Shown here: positions 18,549 through 29,872 of the stretch, piece after piece
Position numbering within the stretch: the first letter of the stretch is position 1
Layout of the letters: every line of letters begins with the position of its first letter
DNA from: Butyrivibrio fibrisolvens 16/4
GTDB taxonomy: Bacteria; Bacillota; Clostridia; Lachnospirales; Lachnospiraceae
Direction: 5' to 3'
NCBI GenBank assembly: GCA_000209815.1
Contig: FP929036.1
Span: 205,907-269,906 of the forward strand
Length of the DNA: 64,000 nucleotides
Made by a program: the position numbers and the translations under genes
Notes under the pieces: generated by a model
What the model saw: only the letters and a program-made list of their open reading frames with translations
What the model was told of the DNA's origin: nothing
Databases searched by the model: none

Positions 18549-19411
18549 TTAAGCCTTGCCTACTGAACCGAAAAGTTCCATTTTTCTTTTACTGTAGCCT
18601 TGATAGCGTCTGTACCAGGAGCTAAGAGCTTACGTGGGTCAAATCCCTTGCCCTCAAGATCCTTACCAGCCTCTACATACTTACGTGTAGCATCAGCGAA
18701 TGAAAGCTGGCACTCTGTGTTAACGTTGATCTTAGAAACGCCAAGCTCGATTGCCTTCTTAATCATATCAGCTGGGATACCTGTACCACCGTGAAGAACG
18801 AGTGGCATAGCACCTGTCTTCTGCTGGATAGCATCAAGTGTCTCAAATGAAAGACCAGCCCAGTTCTCTGGGTACTTACCGTGGATGTTACCAATACCAG
18901 CTGCAAGCATATCAACGCCAAGATCAGCGATTGTCTTGCACTCTTCTGGATCAGCACACTCGCCCATACCTACAACGCCGTCTTCCTCACCACCGATTGA
19001 ACCAACTTCGCACTCGATAGAAAGGCCAAGCTGATGAGCTACGTGAACGAGCTCTGTAGACTTAGCAAGGTTCTCTTCGAATGGATAGTGTGAACCATCG
19101 AACATGATAGAAGTGAAACCAGCCTTAATGCACTTGTAGCATCCTTCGTATGTACCGTGATCAAGGTGAAGAGCTACAGGAACTGTAATACCAAGCTCCT
19201 CGTCCATAGCCTTAACCATAGCTGCGACTGTCTTGAAACCAGTCATGTACTTACCAGCTCCCTCAGAAACACCAAGAATTACAGGTGAGTTGAGCTCCTG
19301 AGCTGTAAGAAGGATAGCCTTTGTCCACTCAAGGTTGTTAATGTTGAACTGACCTACTGCATAGTGGCCTGCTTTTGCCTTATCAAGCATTTCTTTTGCA
19401 GAAACTAACAT
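18549..19411 (-). CDS. fba: Class II fructose-bisphosphate aldolase (C-terminal frameshift in this sequence)
   Basis: Zinc-dependent cleavage of fructose 1,6-bisphosphate in glycolysis. Metal ligands are visible in HLDHG, NIHGKYP and LHGGTG, and the catalytic Asp in LDHGT. The frame as given ends KEKWNFSVQ. Adding one A to the run at 18581-18585 restores the conserved family tail MELFGSVGKA and a stop at 18549, giving 287 aa. This recovered tail is strong evidence that the break is a sequence error. It follows the lipid kinase gene by about 75 bases. Confidence 0.95.
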
Positions 19412-19485
19412 AAAATTATTCCTCCATATTTTCGTATTTGGCTTTTAAACCCTATCTAAACGAAATTTTAGCATAAGCTAAATTT

Positions 19486-20378
19486 CTATTCAATAGCTAT
19501 TTCCACCGCGTGGCTCTCATCCTTTATGACAACCACATCATGTTTTCCACCAAACTCTCCGTCAAGAGTCCATGGAACAACATCTGAACTAAGAAATTTA
19601 ATTTCTTTTGTTTGGAAGGCATAAACCATATCTGATTCAGATATGATTCCTGTCATAAATCCAAGAATCTCATTTAACTCAATCGGATTACGAGGCATTT
19701 TAATAAGTGTAACTTCAAAGACACCATCATTTAATCCTATATCTCCACGGATGATTCCCTGGAATCCACCAACAGATTTTGAATTAGTAATCATGCCATA
19801 AATAAACTCTTCATATACAACATTACCATCATATTCAACCTGCATTCTAAAGGATGGAATATCTCTAAGCTGTTTTGCCCCTTCTATAATATAAGCTGCA
19901 TGTCCTAGAATATTTTTCATGTCCTGAGGTGTAGCATAAGATACTTCTGTAAAAATACCAAATGCAGCCACATATACAAATGAATCTGCATTAAAACGAC
20001 CTATATCACATGGAAATAGATTATCAGAAACACTTATACGCGCTGCATTTAACATGTTCTTATCTATACCCAGAGAATTTCCAAAATCGTTTGTAGAGCC
20101 TGCTGGAATGTATCCAATAGGCTTTCTTTTTCTGGTGGAAGCTGCATCATACCTGTAACAACTTCATCTAATGTTCCATCACCGCCAGAGCATACAATAC
20201 GATCAAAATTCTCCGCTTGTTCAATTGTTTGATTTGTGGCATCTCCACCAGACTGTGTAACATGTACACTAACCTGATAGCCTGCCTTAATCATAATATC
20301 TAAGATGTCAGCAAGATGTTCTTTTATTTGTCCCTTGCCTGAGCGTGGGTTAACTATAAATAATAATCTCTTTGACAT
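19486..20378 (-). CDS. YegS/DagK-family lipid kinase (frameshifted in this sequence)
   Basis: A diacylglycerol-kinase-fold enzyme that phosphorylates diacylglycerol or a related lipid. The N-terminal part has VNPRSGKG and the nucleotide-binding SGGDGTLDEVV. The second part, in another frame, continues with the family segment IGYIPAGSTNDFGNSLG. Adding one A to the run at 20127-20131 joins them into 297 aa, the usual length. It starts 20 bases after crh, so it belongs to the hprK-crh cluster transcript. Confidence 0.88.
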
Positions 20379-20398
20379 AAATCCCTCTAATTGTTTGC

Positions 20399-20647
20399 TT
20401 ATTTTGTAAGGAAATCAGAAAGCTCAGCTACTGCTTTTTCTTCATCATCACCTGCTGCATCAATAACAACTCTAGAACCCGAAGATAATACCAAACTCAT
20501 CATTCCCATAATGCTCTTTGCATTAACCTTTTTCTCATCCATTTCAAAATAAATAGAGCTTGAGAATCTATTTGCTAACTGTACTAAATGGGCTATTGGT
20601 GTAGCTTCCATTGAATTTGACATCTGAATAGTAACTTCTTTTTGCAT
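20399..20647 (-). CDS. Crh-like HPr paralogue lacking the catalytic histidine
   Basis: An 82-aa HPr-fold protein. The position of HPr His15 (normally GxHARPA) reads SMEATPIAHLVQ here, so His15 is Glu and Arg17 is Thr. PTS phosphotransfer should therefore not occur. The regulatory Ser46 region is intact (NAKSIMGMMSL), so it can still be a target of HPr kinase. Bacillus subtilis Crh also lacks His15 (it has Gln) and lies right after whiA, as here. A role as co-effector of CcpA-type carbon catabolite control is likely. The start ATG 20647 follows CAGGAGG. Confidence 0.85.
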   Translation of the reverse strand: MQKEVTIQMSNSMEATPIAHLVQLANRFSSSIYFEMDEKKVNAKSIMGMMSLVLSSGSRVVIDAAGDDEEKAVAELSDFLTK

Positions 20648-20688
20648 GACGTCCTCCTGAATTTCTAATAAAACCTGCAACTGACCTT

Positions 20689-21531
20689 TTATAATTCTTT
20701 CGCAATAGCGGCCAGCTTTTTGAACCTGTGGTTAACTCCTGATTTTCCGATAGGCGGATCCAACAACTGCCCCAAATCAGCCAATGGGGTATCTGGATAA
20801 GCAAGCCTAATCTGAGCAATTTCCTGCAGCTGTTGTGGAAGATTTTCTAATCCAATTTTAGTCTGGATTAAATTTATTTCCTCAATCTGCCTAACTGCTG
20901 CATTGACAGTCTTCCCTATATTAGCTGTCTCGCAGTTAACCTTGCGGTTGATTGTGCCTCGCACTTCCTTTACAACTCTGATGTTTTCCAGTTCCATAAC
21001 TGAATGAGGTGCCTCCATAACCCTGAGGATTTCAACAATCTGTGCACCTTCTTTAAGGTATACCACATGCTTTCCATTTCTCTCAACTATTTTTGCCTGA
21101 ACATCAAAAAACTTCATAACCTTTTGAAGTAATCTGGCCTGAGAGATGGTATTACAAACTATCTCAAAATGGTATCCCTTGTTAGGATCTGAAATAGAGC
21201 CTGCTACTAAAAAAGCACCTCTGATAAAAGCTCTCTTGCAACAGATTTGCTGGATGATAATCTCATCGATTAGCTGTCCATCCTCTGAAAGCTTAATCAT
21301 TTTTTTAGTCTCTAAAAAAACATCGTCCGTAATAGCGATGACATCTTTTCCTATATTACAAGTATTATTTAATAAAGTAAAGACTTTTCTATTTAAATGG
21401 TCATCCGAAATATTTTTGATTGAATCTTTCCCTTGTAGAACAAAAATGCCTGCAAGTTCAGCAACCATACAATGTCTGCTCTTCGGAACAACCTGAAAAA
21501 GTTCCTCTTTTACATCCCTTGAAAATGACAA
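20689..21531 (-). CDS. whiA: DNA-binding protein WhiA
   Basis: A 280-aa regulator linked to cell division and chromosome segregation in Firmicutes and sporulation in Streptomyces. Seen are MSFSRDVKEEL, CCKRAFIRGAFLVAGSISDP (the homing-endonuclease-like fold, without catalytic acids) and the C-terminal HTH: LPQQLQEIAQIRLAYPDTPLADLG followed by PPIGKSGVNHRFKKL. It is somewhat shorter than the usual 300-320 aa, mostly before the CCKRAF segment. It abuts rapZ and precedes crh, the Bacillus yvcJ-yvcL-crh order without yvcK. Confidence 0.95.
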   Translation of the reverse strand: MSFSRDVKEELFQVVPKSRHCMVAELAGIFVLQGKDSIKNISDDHLNRKVFTLLNNTCNIGKDVIAITDDVFLETKKMIKLSEDGQLIDEIIIQQICCKRAFIRGAFLVAGSISDPNKGYHFEIVCNTISQARLLQKVMKFFDVQAKIVERNGKHVVYLKEGAQIVEILRVMEAPHSVMELENIRVVKEVRGTINRKVNCETANIGKTVNAAVRQIEEINLIQTKIGLENLPQQLQEIAQIRLAYPDTPLADLGQLLDPPIGKSGVNHRFKKLAAIAKEL

Positions 21532-22403
21532 TTATTTTCCCCTCAAAGCATCTTTTCCAATATCTCGATGCTCAATTTTAAGTCCGTAAGACTCGTCTCC
21601 GTTTAGTGCCTCAAAAATTTCATTTGCCAAACATACAGAACGATGTTTACCACCTGTACATCCAACAGCGATAACCAGCTGATTCTTTCCTTCGCTAATA
21701 TAATTAGGAATAAGGAATTTTATAAGGTCTGTAGTTTTTTCCAAAAAGATTTGCGCCTCATCATATTTCAGTACAAAATCCTTAATGGCCTGGTCGTTAC
21801 CTGTAAATGGACGAAGCTCAGTATCATAATATGGATTAGGTAAAAATCTCACATCGAATACAAGATCTGCATCCTCTGGTATACCATATTTGAAACCAAA
21901 TGAAATGATGGTAACAAAAAGACTTTTGTAATCCACATCATCCACAAAAATCTTTTCAAGCTCTGCCTTAAGCTCCCTTGTAAGAAGATGAGTTGTGTCG
22001 ATAACATAATCTGCTTCTTCACGTAAAAATCCGATGGACTTTCTTTCTTCTTTGATACCAGCTGCTATTCTCTCTCTACCAGATAATGGATGATTTCTTC
22101 GTGTCTCTTTATATCTTTTTATAAGGACATCATCCTCAGCATCAAGAAATAGTATATTAAATGGCTTTTGATCGTTATCAAGTTCTTGCAAAATATCCGG
22201 CAAAAGCTTCATTGCTGTGCCATTGCGGACATCAATTCCAACTACAATTTTCTTATCAAAAGAACCATTATCTGCCAATTCCACTACGCTCTTAAGTAAT
22301 TGTACAGGCAAATTATCCACGCAATAATAACCCATATCCTCCAGCATTTTGAATGCTGTATTTTACCTGCACCGGACATTCCCGTAAGAATTAGTAGCTT
22401 CAA
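21532..22403 (-). CDS. rapZ: RapZ/YvcJ nucleotide-binding protein (frameshifted in this sequence)
   Basis: P-loop protein that binds nucleotides; in E. coli RapZ controls the GlmZ small RNA and amino-sugar synthesis. The N-terminus from TTG 22403 reads LKLLILTGMSGAGK. One A added to the run at 22361-22364 joins it to TAFKMLEDMGYYCVDNLP, giving 290 aa. Other signatures are DVRFLPNPYY and the C-terminal GCTGGKHRSV. TTG overlaps the murB stop TGA, which fits coupled translation, and GGGAGG lies 8 bases upstream. Confidence 0.92.
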
Positions 22404-23334
22404 TTGATGTTCCTCCCGATAATTCTAACTTCTGGAGTAAGGTGTACTCCAAATTTCTCATAAACTATTTGGTCCACATTCTTCATAAGCTGTAATACAT
22501 CTGAAGCTGTGGCATCTGATTTGTTAATAACAAAGCCGCAATGTTTCTCTGAAACCTGTGCGCCTCCTACAGTATAGCCTCTTAGCCCTGCATCATCAAT
22601 AAGTTTTCCTGCAAAATATCCTTCAGGACGCTTAAATGTAGAACCTGCACTTGGAAAATTCAGGGGCTGTTTCTCAATACGCTTATCTCTAATATCAGCA
22701 ATCGTAGCTTTTATCTCATCTACATTGCCTGCTGCAAGCTGAAGCTTTGCCGATATTACAATCCATTCATTTTCCATTAGAGCGGAGTGCCTATATGACA
22801 AGTCCAAATCATCAACGTATATCTCTTTTAATTCCCCATTGCCTTCTAAAATGGTTGCACTTACGATAACATCTTTCATCTCTCCACCATAAGCGCCTGC
22901 ATTCATATAGATTGCACCGCCTATAGTACCAGGAATTCCTGATGCAAATTCTAGACCCGTAAGTCCAGCCTCTGCTGCTCTGTTAGCTACAGATGAAAGC
23001 ATTGCTCCAGCAGCAGCTACTACAGTTTGCGTAGATTCGTCAATTACTATTTCAGACATAGCTTTTCCTAAAGCCACAACAACACCTTCTATTCCATCAT
23101 CAGAAATCAGCAAATTGCTGCCATTTCCGATTACCATAAATGGTGCATCTATTTCTCTCAGATAAGCAATAAGAGGAACCATCTGATAAATAGATGGCTC
23201 CACATAAATATCGGCTGGGCCGCCAATCCTGAAGGTTGTATGAGTCTTCATTGGTTCGTCCATTAAAAACTGTACTTCAGGAAAGCGCTTAATCAGCTCA
23301 TTATAAATTTTGTTTTCGAAAAACTATTATGCAT
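22400..23334 (-). CDS. murB: UDP-N-acetylmuramate dehydrogenase MurB (N-terminal frameshift in this sequence)
   Basis: FAD- and NADPH-dependent reduction of UDP-GlcNAc-enolpyruvate in peptidoglycan precursor synthesis. The FAD-binding domain shows TTFRIGGPADIYV and GNGSNLL; the catalytic region shows GIPGTIGGAIYMNAGAYG and NFPSAGSTFKRPEGYFAGKLI. The frame has no good start. Adding one T to the run at 23319-23323 links it to ATG 23334 and MHNSFFENKIYNELIKRF, for 311 aa. That ATG overlaps the end of the aminopeptidase gene, suggesting coupling. The Ser of AGST fits a MurB type I-like active site. Confidence 0.9.
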
Positions 23335-24724
23335 ACTTGATAAATGCCTCGTATCCTAATAATGCTTCGTATAAATCAACCTTTGAAATAATCTCGCAAG
23401 GTGCGTGCATTGAAAGAACTGCTACACCTGAATCAATTACCTGCATGTTGTAGTTGCCCATGATGTAAGCGATTGTTCCGCCGCCGCCCTGGTCTACCTT
23501 ACCAAGCTCGGCTGTCTGCCAGCAAACTCCATCCTTATCCATAATTGCACGAACTTCTCCAACGTACTCTGCAGAAGCATCGTTTGAACCACTCTTTCCT
23601 CTAGCACCTGTGTACTTGTTGAATACAAGACCACGTCCAAGGTAAGCTGCATTGTTCTTTTCAAATGCTGATGCATAGTTTGGATCAAGAGCTGCTGATA
23701 CGTCTGATGAAAGAACCTTTGAGTTTGTAAGAGCACGACGTAACTTTAGTTCTGAGTAATCTCCCATAAGGTTATAAAGCTCTGCAAGTGTGTTCTCGAA
23801 GAACTTAGACTGCATACCTGTTGCGCCTACAGAACCGATTTCTTCCTTATCTACAAGAAGAGCACAAGCTGTCTTGTTAAGCTTCTTTGTAGTGTTAAGA
23901 AGTGCCATAAATGATGGGTAAGCACAAACTCTATCATCGTGACCGTATCCTAAAATCATAGAACGATCAAAGCCGAAATCACGGGCTGCTCCTGCTGGTA
24001 CTACTTCGATTTCTGCTGAAATAAAGTCTTCCTCTTCAATATCGTACTTATCCTTGAGAAGCTTGAGGATGTTCTTCTTAACAGATTCCTTTTCCTTCTC
24101 ACCCTTCTTATCGAAGCCTGGGATGCTTCCAACGATAACATTAAGGTCTTCACCTTCCACAACCTTTGCACCCTTTTTATCCATCTGGTCTGCTGCAAGG
24201 TGAATGAGAAGATCTGAAATACCAAATACTGGATCACCTGCATCCTCACCAACGTTTAACTTTACAACCGAACCATCCTTCTTTACAAAAACTCCGTGAA
24301 GAGCAAGAGGAATAGTTACCCACTGATACTTCTTGATACCACCGTAGTAATGTGTATCAAGAAGAGCCATATCTGTATCCTCATATAAAGGATTCTGCTT
24401 TAAGTCCATTCTTGGGCTATCGATGTGAGCGCCAAGGATGTTAAGTCCGTTCTCAAGAGCCTCTTCGCCGATGTTAAATACAGCCATCATCTTACCCTTG
24501 TTTACAGCATATACCTTGTCTCCAGCCTTAAGCTTTGTATTCTTTGCAATAGCATCCTCGATATTGATATATCCAGCCTTCTCAGCCTTTTCTACGAAGA
24601 AATCAATGCATTCTCTTTCTGTCTTGCACTCTGAAAGGAACTTTCTATAATCCTCTCCAAATGCCATGACCTTTTTCAAATCTTTTTCTGAAGTATACTT
24701 ACTCCATGCGTTTTTGCGTTCCAT
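23327..24724 (-). CDS. M18-family aminopeptidase
   Basis: A cytoplasmic metallo-aminopeptidase of 465 aa. Metal ligands are visible: the His and Asp in GAHIDSPRMDLK, Glu residues in DKEEIGSVGATG, and His in the C-terminal VLSMHAPCEIIS. GYGHDDRVCAYP is also family-typical. It releases N-terminal residues, probably acidic ones, for peptide recycling. It lies between hprK and murB with no obvious functional link. Confidence 0.92.
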   Translation of the reverse strand: MERKNAWSKYTSEKDLKKVMAFGEDYRKFLSECKTERECIDFFVEKAEKAGYINIEDAIAKNTKLKAGDKVYAVNKGKMMAVFNIGEEALENGLNILGAHIDSPRMDLKQNPLYEDTDMALLDTHYYGGIKKYQWVTIPLALHGVFVKKDGSVVKLNVGEDAGDPVFGISDLLIHLAADQMDKKGAKVVEGEDLNVIVGSIPGFDKKGEKEKESVKKNILKLLKDKYDIEEEDFISAEIEVVPAGAARDFGFDRSMILGYGHDDRVCAYPSFMALLNTTKKLNKTACALLVDKEEIGSVGATGMQSKFFENTLAELYNLMGDYSELKLRRALTNSKVLSSDVSAALDPNYASAFEKNNAAYLGRGLVFNKYTGARGKSGSNDASAEYVGEVRAIMDKDGVCWQTAELGKVDQGGGGTIAYIMGNYNMQVIDSGVAVLSMHAPCEIISKVDLYEALLGYEAFIKYA

Positions 24725-24796
24725 TTCTATATAACTCCTAACTCTATAATTTAAATTGCCCGGTCAAAAGACCTTTCTATCTAAGGCAATTTTTAA

Positions 24797-25731
24797 TTAC
24801 TTATTTGTTTCAATATTGTTTTGAACTCTTCTATAGAGCTCCTCTGCCGCATTGTATCCCATCTTCTTCTGGCGATGGTTAACAGCAGCTGCCTCACAGA
24901 TAATAGCAAGGTTTCGACCTGGTCTGATTGGAAGTGAATGACAAGTAACATCTATTCCCAAGATATTCATGTACTCATCTGTCATGCCAAGACGATCGTA
25001 TTCCTTTTCCTTGCTCCAATCCTCAAGCTTTATAACAAGATCGATTCTCTGCTCATCCTTAACAGCCTCAACACCGTAAAGTGATTTTACATCGATAATA
25101 CCGATACCTCTAAGCTCGATTAAGTACTGTGTGATTGATGGTGCACGACCATAAAGTCTCTCATTATTTGGGCGACGAATCTCAACAACATCATCTGATA
25201 CTAATCTGTGACCACGTCTGATAAGCTCAAGAGCAGCCTCCGACTTACCAATTCCAGACTCACCAGTGATAAGAAGACCCTCACCGTAAACATCAACCAA
25301 TACACCGTGAATAGTAGTGTATGGAGCGAAGTCCTTATTCAATGAGAAGATAAGAGCTGACATAAATTCTGATGTAGCACGGTCTGTTCCTAAAATTGGA
25401 ACATTTGCCTTAACTGCTTCCTTTAACAGAACGTCGCCAGGCTTCTCGCCTCTACAGAAAATAATACATGGAATGTCATAAGAAAAAAGCTTAGTGAAGC
25501 TTTCTGTTTTTCTTCATCACTTTTCTTTGATATATAAGCTGCCTCTACATTACCAATTACCTGAATACGGCTTGGCTCAAAATGCTCGTAAAATCCGTGA
25601 AGCTGAAGGGCTGGTCTATTGACATCAGCTACAGTAACCTTCGCCTCCTCCAAATTTAATTCTGGTGTGTAGTTTGTAAGATTAAATCTTTCCTGCACAG
25701 TAGCTACTGTTACAAATTTATTAGCTGCCAT
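24797..25731 (-). CDS. hprK: HPr kinase/phosphorylase (frameshifted in this sequence)
   Basis: Phosphorylates HPr and Crh on Ser46 in response to fructose bisphosphate and reverses it, controlling carbon catabolite repression. The N-terminal domain runs from MAANKFVTVATVQERF. The C-terminal kinase has Walker A GESGIGKSEAALEL, then RGHRLVSDD and the family signature RGIGIIDVKSLYG. Adding one T at the pair 25497-25498 joins the parts (QKAFTKLFSYDIPCIIF) into 311 aa. The start ATG 25731 has GGAGGG upstream. Its substrate Crh is encoded four genes downstream, and HPr itself is not in the window. Confidence 0.95.
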
Positions 25732-25780
25732 AAAAAATCCCTCCATTTATTTGCTTTATATATGATAGCTTATTTTCTAA

Positions 25781-27630
25781 TTAATTAACAGGGTGAAAGT
25801 AATTATACACATTGGATGCTGCTTCCTGATTCATTCCTTCAGTAGCTGCCAATTCTTCCAACGTCGCCTCTGCCATCTTATCAGCAGATATAAATCGCTT
25901 CATAAGCGCCTTGCGACGTTTTGGACCGATTCCTGAAATATCATCCAGGAAGCTGTGAACCTGCCCCTTACTTCTGAGACTGCGATGATACTCAATGGCA
26001 AATCTATGGGCCTCATCCTGTAATCTGGTTATTAGCTTAAAACCTTCTGAGTGTGTATCTATAGGAAGCTCCTGATTCTTATAATATAAGCCTCTGGTTC
26101 TGTGGTGATCATCCTTTACCATTCCTGCGATAGGAATGTGAAGCCCAAGCTCCGCTATTACCTGCTCAGCAATATGAACCTGACCTTTTCCACCATCCAT
26201 CATAATAATATCTGGAAATTTAGTGAAACTATCTTCGATAACGCCACCATTCTCCTCAAGCTCCTCTAATCCGTGCGAAAAACGTCTTTTAAGGACCTCA
26301 TACATTGATGCATAATCATTTGGACCCTCAACAGTTTTGATTTTGAATTTGCGGTAATCTGAGCGTTTAGGCTTGCCCTTTTCAAAAACAACCATTGAAC
26401 CAACTGACTGAAAGCCAGAAATATTAGATATATCAAATGCCTCCATTCGACTGGCATTTGGAAGACCAAGCAACGAGGAAATCTCTTTCATTGCGCCGAT
26501 GGTTCGCCCCTCTTCCTTCTTGATTTTCTCTCTGTCCTGATCCAACACCATCTGGGCATTTTTTGCTGCAAGCTCTACAAGCTTTTCCTTGGCTCCACGC
26601 TTTGGAGTTCTAAGATAAACTCTAGCACCCTTTTTATTGGTAAGCCAATTTTCTATGAGCTCCGCCTCCTCCAAATCATATTGGACGAATATCTCTCTTG
26701 GTACAAATGGTGTACCTGTATAATAATCCTTCAGGAAATACTGTATCAGTTCTTCATCCGTATCATCCACACGAATATTTATAAAGAAGTGTTCCCGGCC
26801 AATCATCTTGCCACCGCGAATAAAGAACACCTGAACTACAGCATCCTCATTTGATTTTGCCATAGCAATAATATCTCTATCCTCTCCATCCAGCTGAGTA
26901 GCCTTCTGACGACCTGCGCATGCCTTAACTGATTCTATCAAATCCCTGTATAAAGCTGCTTTTTCAAAATCCAGCTCCTCTGATGCCAAAAGCATCTTTT
27001 CTTCTAAATCTTTTAGGGTATCGTAATAATCCCCGTTTAAGAAATCTATTACCTTTTCTACGTTTTTACGATACTCATTTTGATCAACATTTCCCTGACA
27101 AGGTCCTAGGCACTGGCCTATATGATAATTAAGGCAAGGTCTGTTCTTGCCAAAATTTTCAGGGAGCTTCTGTGAGCAGGTGCGAATCTTGTATAACTTC
27201 TGAACTAAATCGATTGTGTCGTGAACAGCACCAGCAGATGTAAATGGACCGAAAAACTTGCTACCATTCTTTTTTAGTCTTCGTGAAAATAATACTCTTG
27301 GATATGCTTCTGTGAGAGTGACTTCGATGTAAGGATATGTTTTATCGTCTCGAAGCATTGTGTTATATTTCGGACGATATTCTTTTATTAGATTGCACTC
27401 CAAAATGAGGGCTTCCATTTCGGAATCTGTAACGATAAATTCAAAATAATCAATATTCTGAACCATCTGTTTTTCTTAAGGCCCTCATCGTGACTTGGCT
27501 GAAAATATTGACGGACTCTATTTCGCAAAGACAACGCTTTACCTACATAGATAATCTCATCATTTTTCCCGTGCATTAGATAAACTCCCGGTTGGTCCGG
27601 GAGTTTACTTAAGTCTTGTTCTGTTACCAT
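25781..27630 (-). CDS. uvrC: UvrABC system subunit C (frameshifted in this sequence)
   Basis: Endonuclease making both incisions in nucleotide excision repair. In order: GIY-YIG domain (PGVYLM and [16 protein letters not shown]), UVR domain ([18 protein letters not shown]) that contacts UvrB, RNase H-like C-terminal nuclease ([21 protein letters not shown]) and helix-hairpin-helix ([13 protein letters not shown]). The first 60 residues are in another frame; one A added to the run at 27470-27474 joins them ([15 protein letters not shown]), for 616 aa. It is 3 bases from ftsH. Confidence 0.95.
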
Positions 27631-27633
27631 AAA

Positions 27634-29663
27634 TTACTCATCAAAAATACTATCTGAAACTACATTTTTAGGATCATCTTCTTCGTCGAAAATGCTCTTA
27701 TGTTCTGGAAGAAGGGAATCAGATGAATTCTCCTTTTCAGCATCTGGATCTGGGATTCCCTTAATCTCTCTAAATATCTTCATGAACTCTTTACCAGTAA
27801 TGGTCTCGTGTTCGAAAAGGTACTCAGAAATCTTATCAAGGCTTTCCATATTCTCGCCAAGAAGCTCTTTAGCCTTTGCATAGGCATCGGTAATCATCTT
27901 TAATACTTCTTCATCAATCTGTGCCGCTGTATTCTCGCCGCAGATAAGCGATGCTCTACCATCAAGGTACTGGCTCTCTACTGTAGCAAGTCCCATCATT
28001 CCAAACTTTTCTGACATACCAAAACGAGTAACCATCGCTCTGGCAATCTTTGTAGCCTGCTCGATATCATTTGCTGCACCTGAAGTGAATGAACCAAATT
28101 TGATATCCTCAGCTGCACGTCCACCCATATATGTGACAATCTTTGCAATAAGCTCATCCTTTGTCTCAAGGAACTTCTCCTCCTCTGGAGTCTGAAGTGT
28201 ATAGCCCAAAGCGCCCATTGTACGTGGAACAATTGTAATCTTCTGTACTGGCTCAGCATCCTTTTGAAGAGCTGATACAAGTGCATGACCTACTTCGTGG
28301 TAAGATACGATTCTTCGCTCTTTCTCACTCATAGCTCTATCCTTCTTTTCCTTGCCACCTACAGCGACAAGCTCAAAAGCCTCGAATAAATCCTTTTGAT
28401 TAACAAACTTTCTATTATCCTTAACTGCAAGGATGGCTGCCTCGTTGATAATATTTGCAAGATCCGAGCCTACAAGTCCAACTGAAGCAAGTGCCATAGC
28501 ATCTAAATCAACTGATTCATCCATCTTAACGTCCTTTGCATGAACCTTAAGAATTTCAAGACGACCCTTCTGATCTGGGCGATCTACGATAATACGTCTA
28601 TCAAAACGACCTGGACGAAGAAGTGCCTTATCAAGGACCTCTGGACGGTTAGTAGCCGCAAGAATAAGAAGACCCTTATTTGAATCAAAACCATCCATCT
28701 CTGAAAGGAGCTGATTAAGTGTCTGCTCACGCTCGTCATTTCCTCCGCCGTAATGAGCATCACGACTCTTACCGATAGCATCAATCTCGTCGATGAATAC
28801 AATACAAGGTGCAACCTTCTGTGCCTCTTTGAAAAGATCACGTACACGTGAAGCACCTACACCAACAAACATCTCCACGAAATCAGAACCTGCAAGGGAG
28901 AAGAATGGTACTCCTGCCTCACCGGCAACTGCCTTTGCAAGAAGAGTTTTACCTGTTCCTGGAGGGCCAACAAGAAGTGCGCCCTTTGGAAGCTTAGCTC
29001 CGATTTCCGTATATTTCTTAGGATTGTGGAGGAAATCAACCATTTCCTGAACTGATTCCTTGGCTTCATCCTGGCCTGCAACATCCTTAAATGTGACGCC
29101 TGTGGCCTTTTCCATGTTGTAAAGCTTTGCGTTTGATTTGCCAACGCCCATAGGACCTGCGCCCATTTTCTTCATAAGGTAACCAAGAATTACCCACAGA
29201 AGAACTAATGGAAGAACAAATGAAAGTATGTTGTAGATAATGGCTGCTGTAGAATCTGGTATTGTGCCATTGATTTCAACCTTATGCTCTTTTAATAGAG
29301 GAATTAATTCCTCATCCTCGATTCCTATATATGCAGTATATAAAGAGGTTTTAGCCTTAGTGCCTGTGGCCTCATAAAGCTGCTTAAGTTTTGCGGCATC
29401 CTCCTCAGATATTCCGTAGGTCTCGCCCTCTTTAAGCTCGATGTTAATAACATCATCCTTGAAAGTGACAGTATCTACCTTATCATCCTCTACCAACTGC
29501 AGAAATTCTGTATAGGTGATTTCCTGATTACTGCTGGAATTAGAGCCCTTATACATCATACTTGTAAAGAAAAGTGCAATAAGCACTAAAATACCTAATG
29601 TATAAAAAGGCTGACGATTATTTTTTTATCTCCACCGTTTTGGTTGTTATTATTCTCGTTCAC
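27634..29663 (-). CDS. ftsH: ATP-dependent zinc metalloprotease FtsH (N-terminal frameshift in this sequence)
   Basis: Membrane AAA+ protease for quality control of membrane proteins and some regulators. Walker A is [13 protein letters not shown], Walker [13 protein letters not shown], the second region of homology [19 protein letters not shown], and the zinc site HEVGH. Two membrane helices flank an external domain. The frame starts inside the first helix; one A added to the run at 29621-29627 extends it to GTG 29663 through NQPFY-like sequence [17 protein letters not shown], for 676 aa. GGAGG lies 5 bases before GTG. Confidence 0.93.
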
Positions 29664-29766
29664 ATCTGCCTCCGCATCGTAATTTAATTTTGTACGATAC
29701 TAATTTATCATAAAACGCCACAAAAGTAATGATTTTAATACTTTTTTAATACAATTAATATAATAA

Positions 29767-29861
29767 AACCACCTGTTACGCTCTCAAGCCTTGGCATTAC
29801 TCCGTTCAACGTAGAATGTTTCGCTTTAGTAACGCCAAGAGCTTGATAGCTACAGGTGGTT
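29767..29861 (-). ncRNA. Structured intergenic RNA element, copy 1
   Basis: A 95-nt element. The outer stem AACCACCTGT/ACAGGTGGTT and inner stem TTGGCGTTACT/AGTAATGCCAA (with one G-U pair on the minus strand) enclose the loop AAAGCGAAACATTCTACGTTGAAC. ATCAAGC and GCTTGA pair between the two stems. A T-rich stretch follows, so it could also terminate the upstream ABC operon. A related copy is at 58731-58814. Confidence 0.7.
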
Positions 29862-29872
29862 AACCAAATAAA

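Noticed and set aside
19486-20378. Two separate genes for the lipid kinase halves, and likewise for the other split genes
   Set aside because: Each pair aligns as N- and C-terminal halves of one family and joins by a single homopolymer base.
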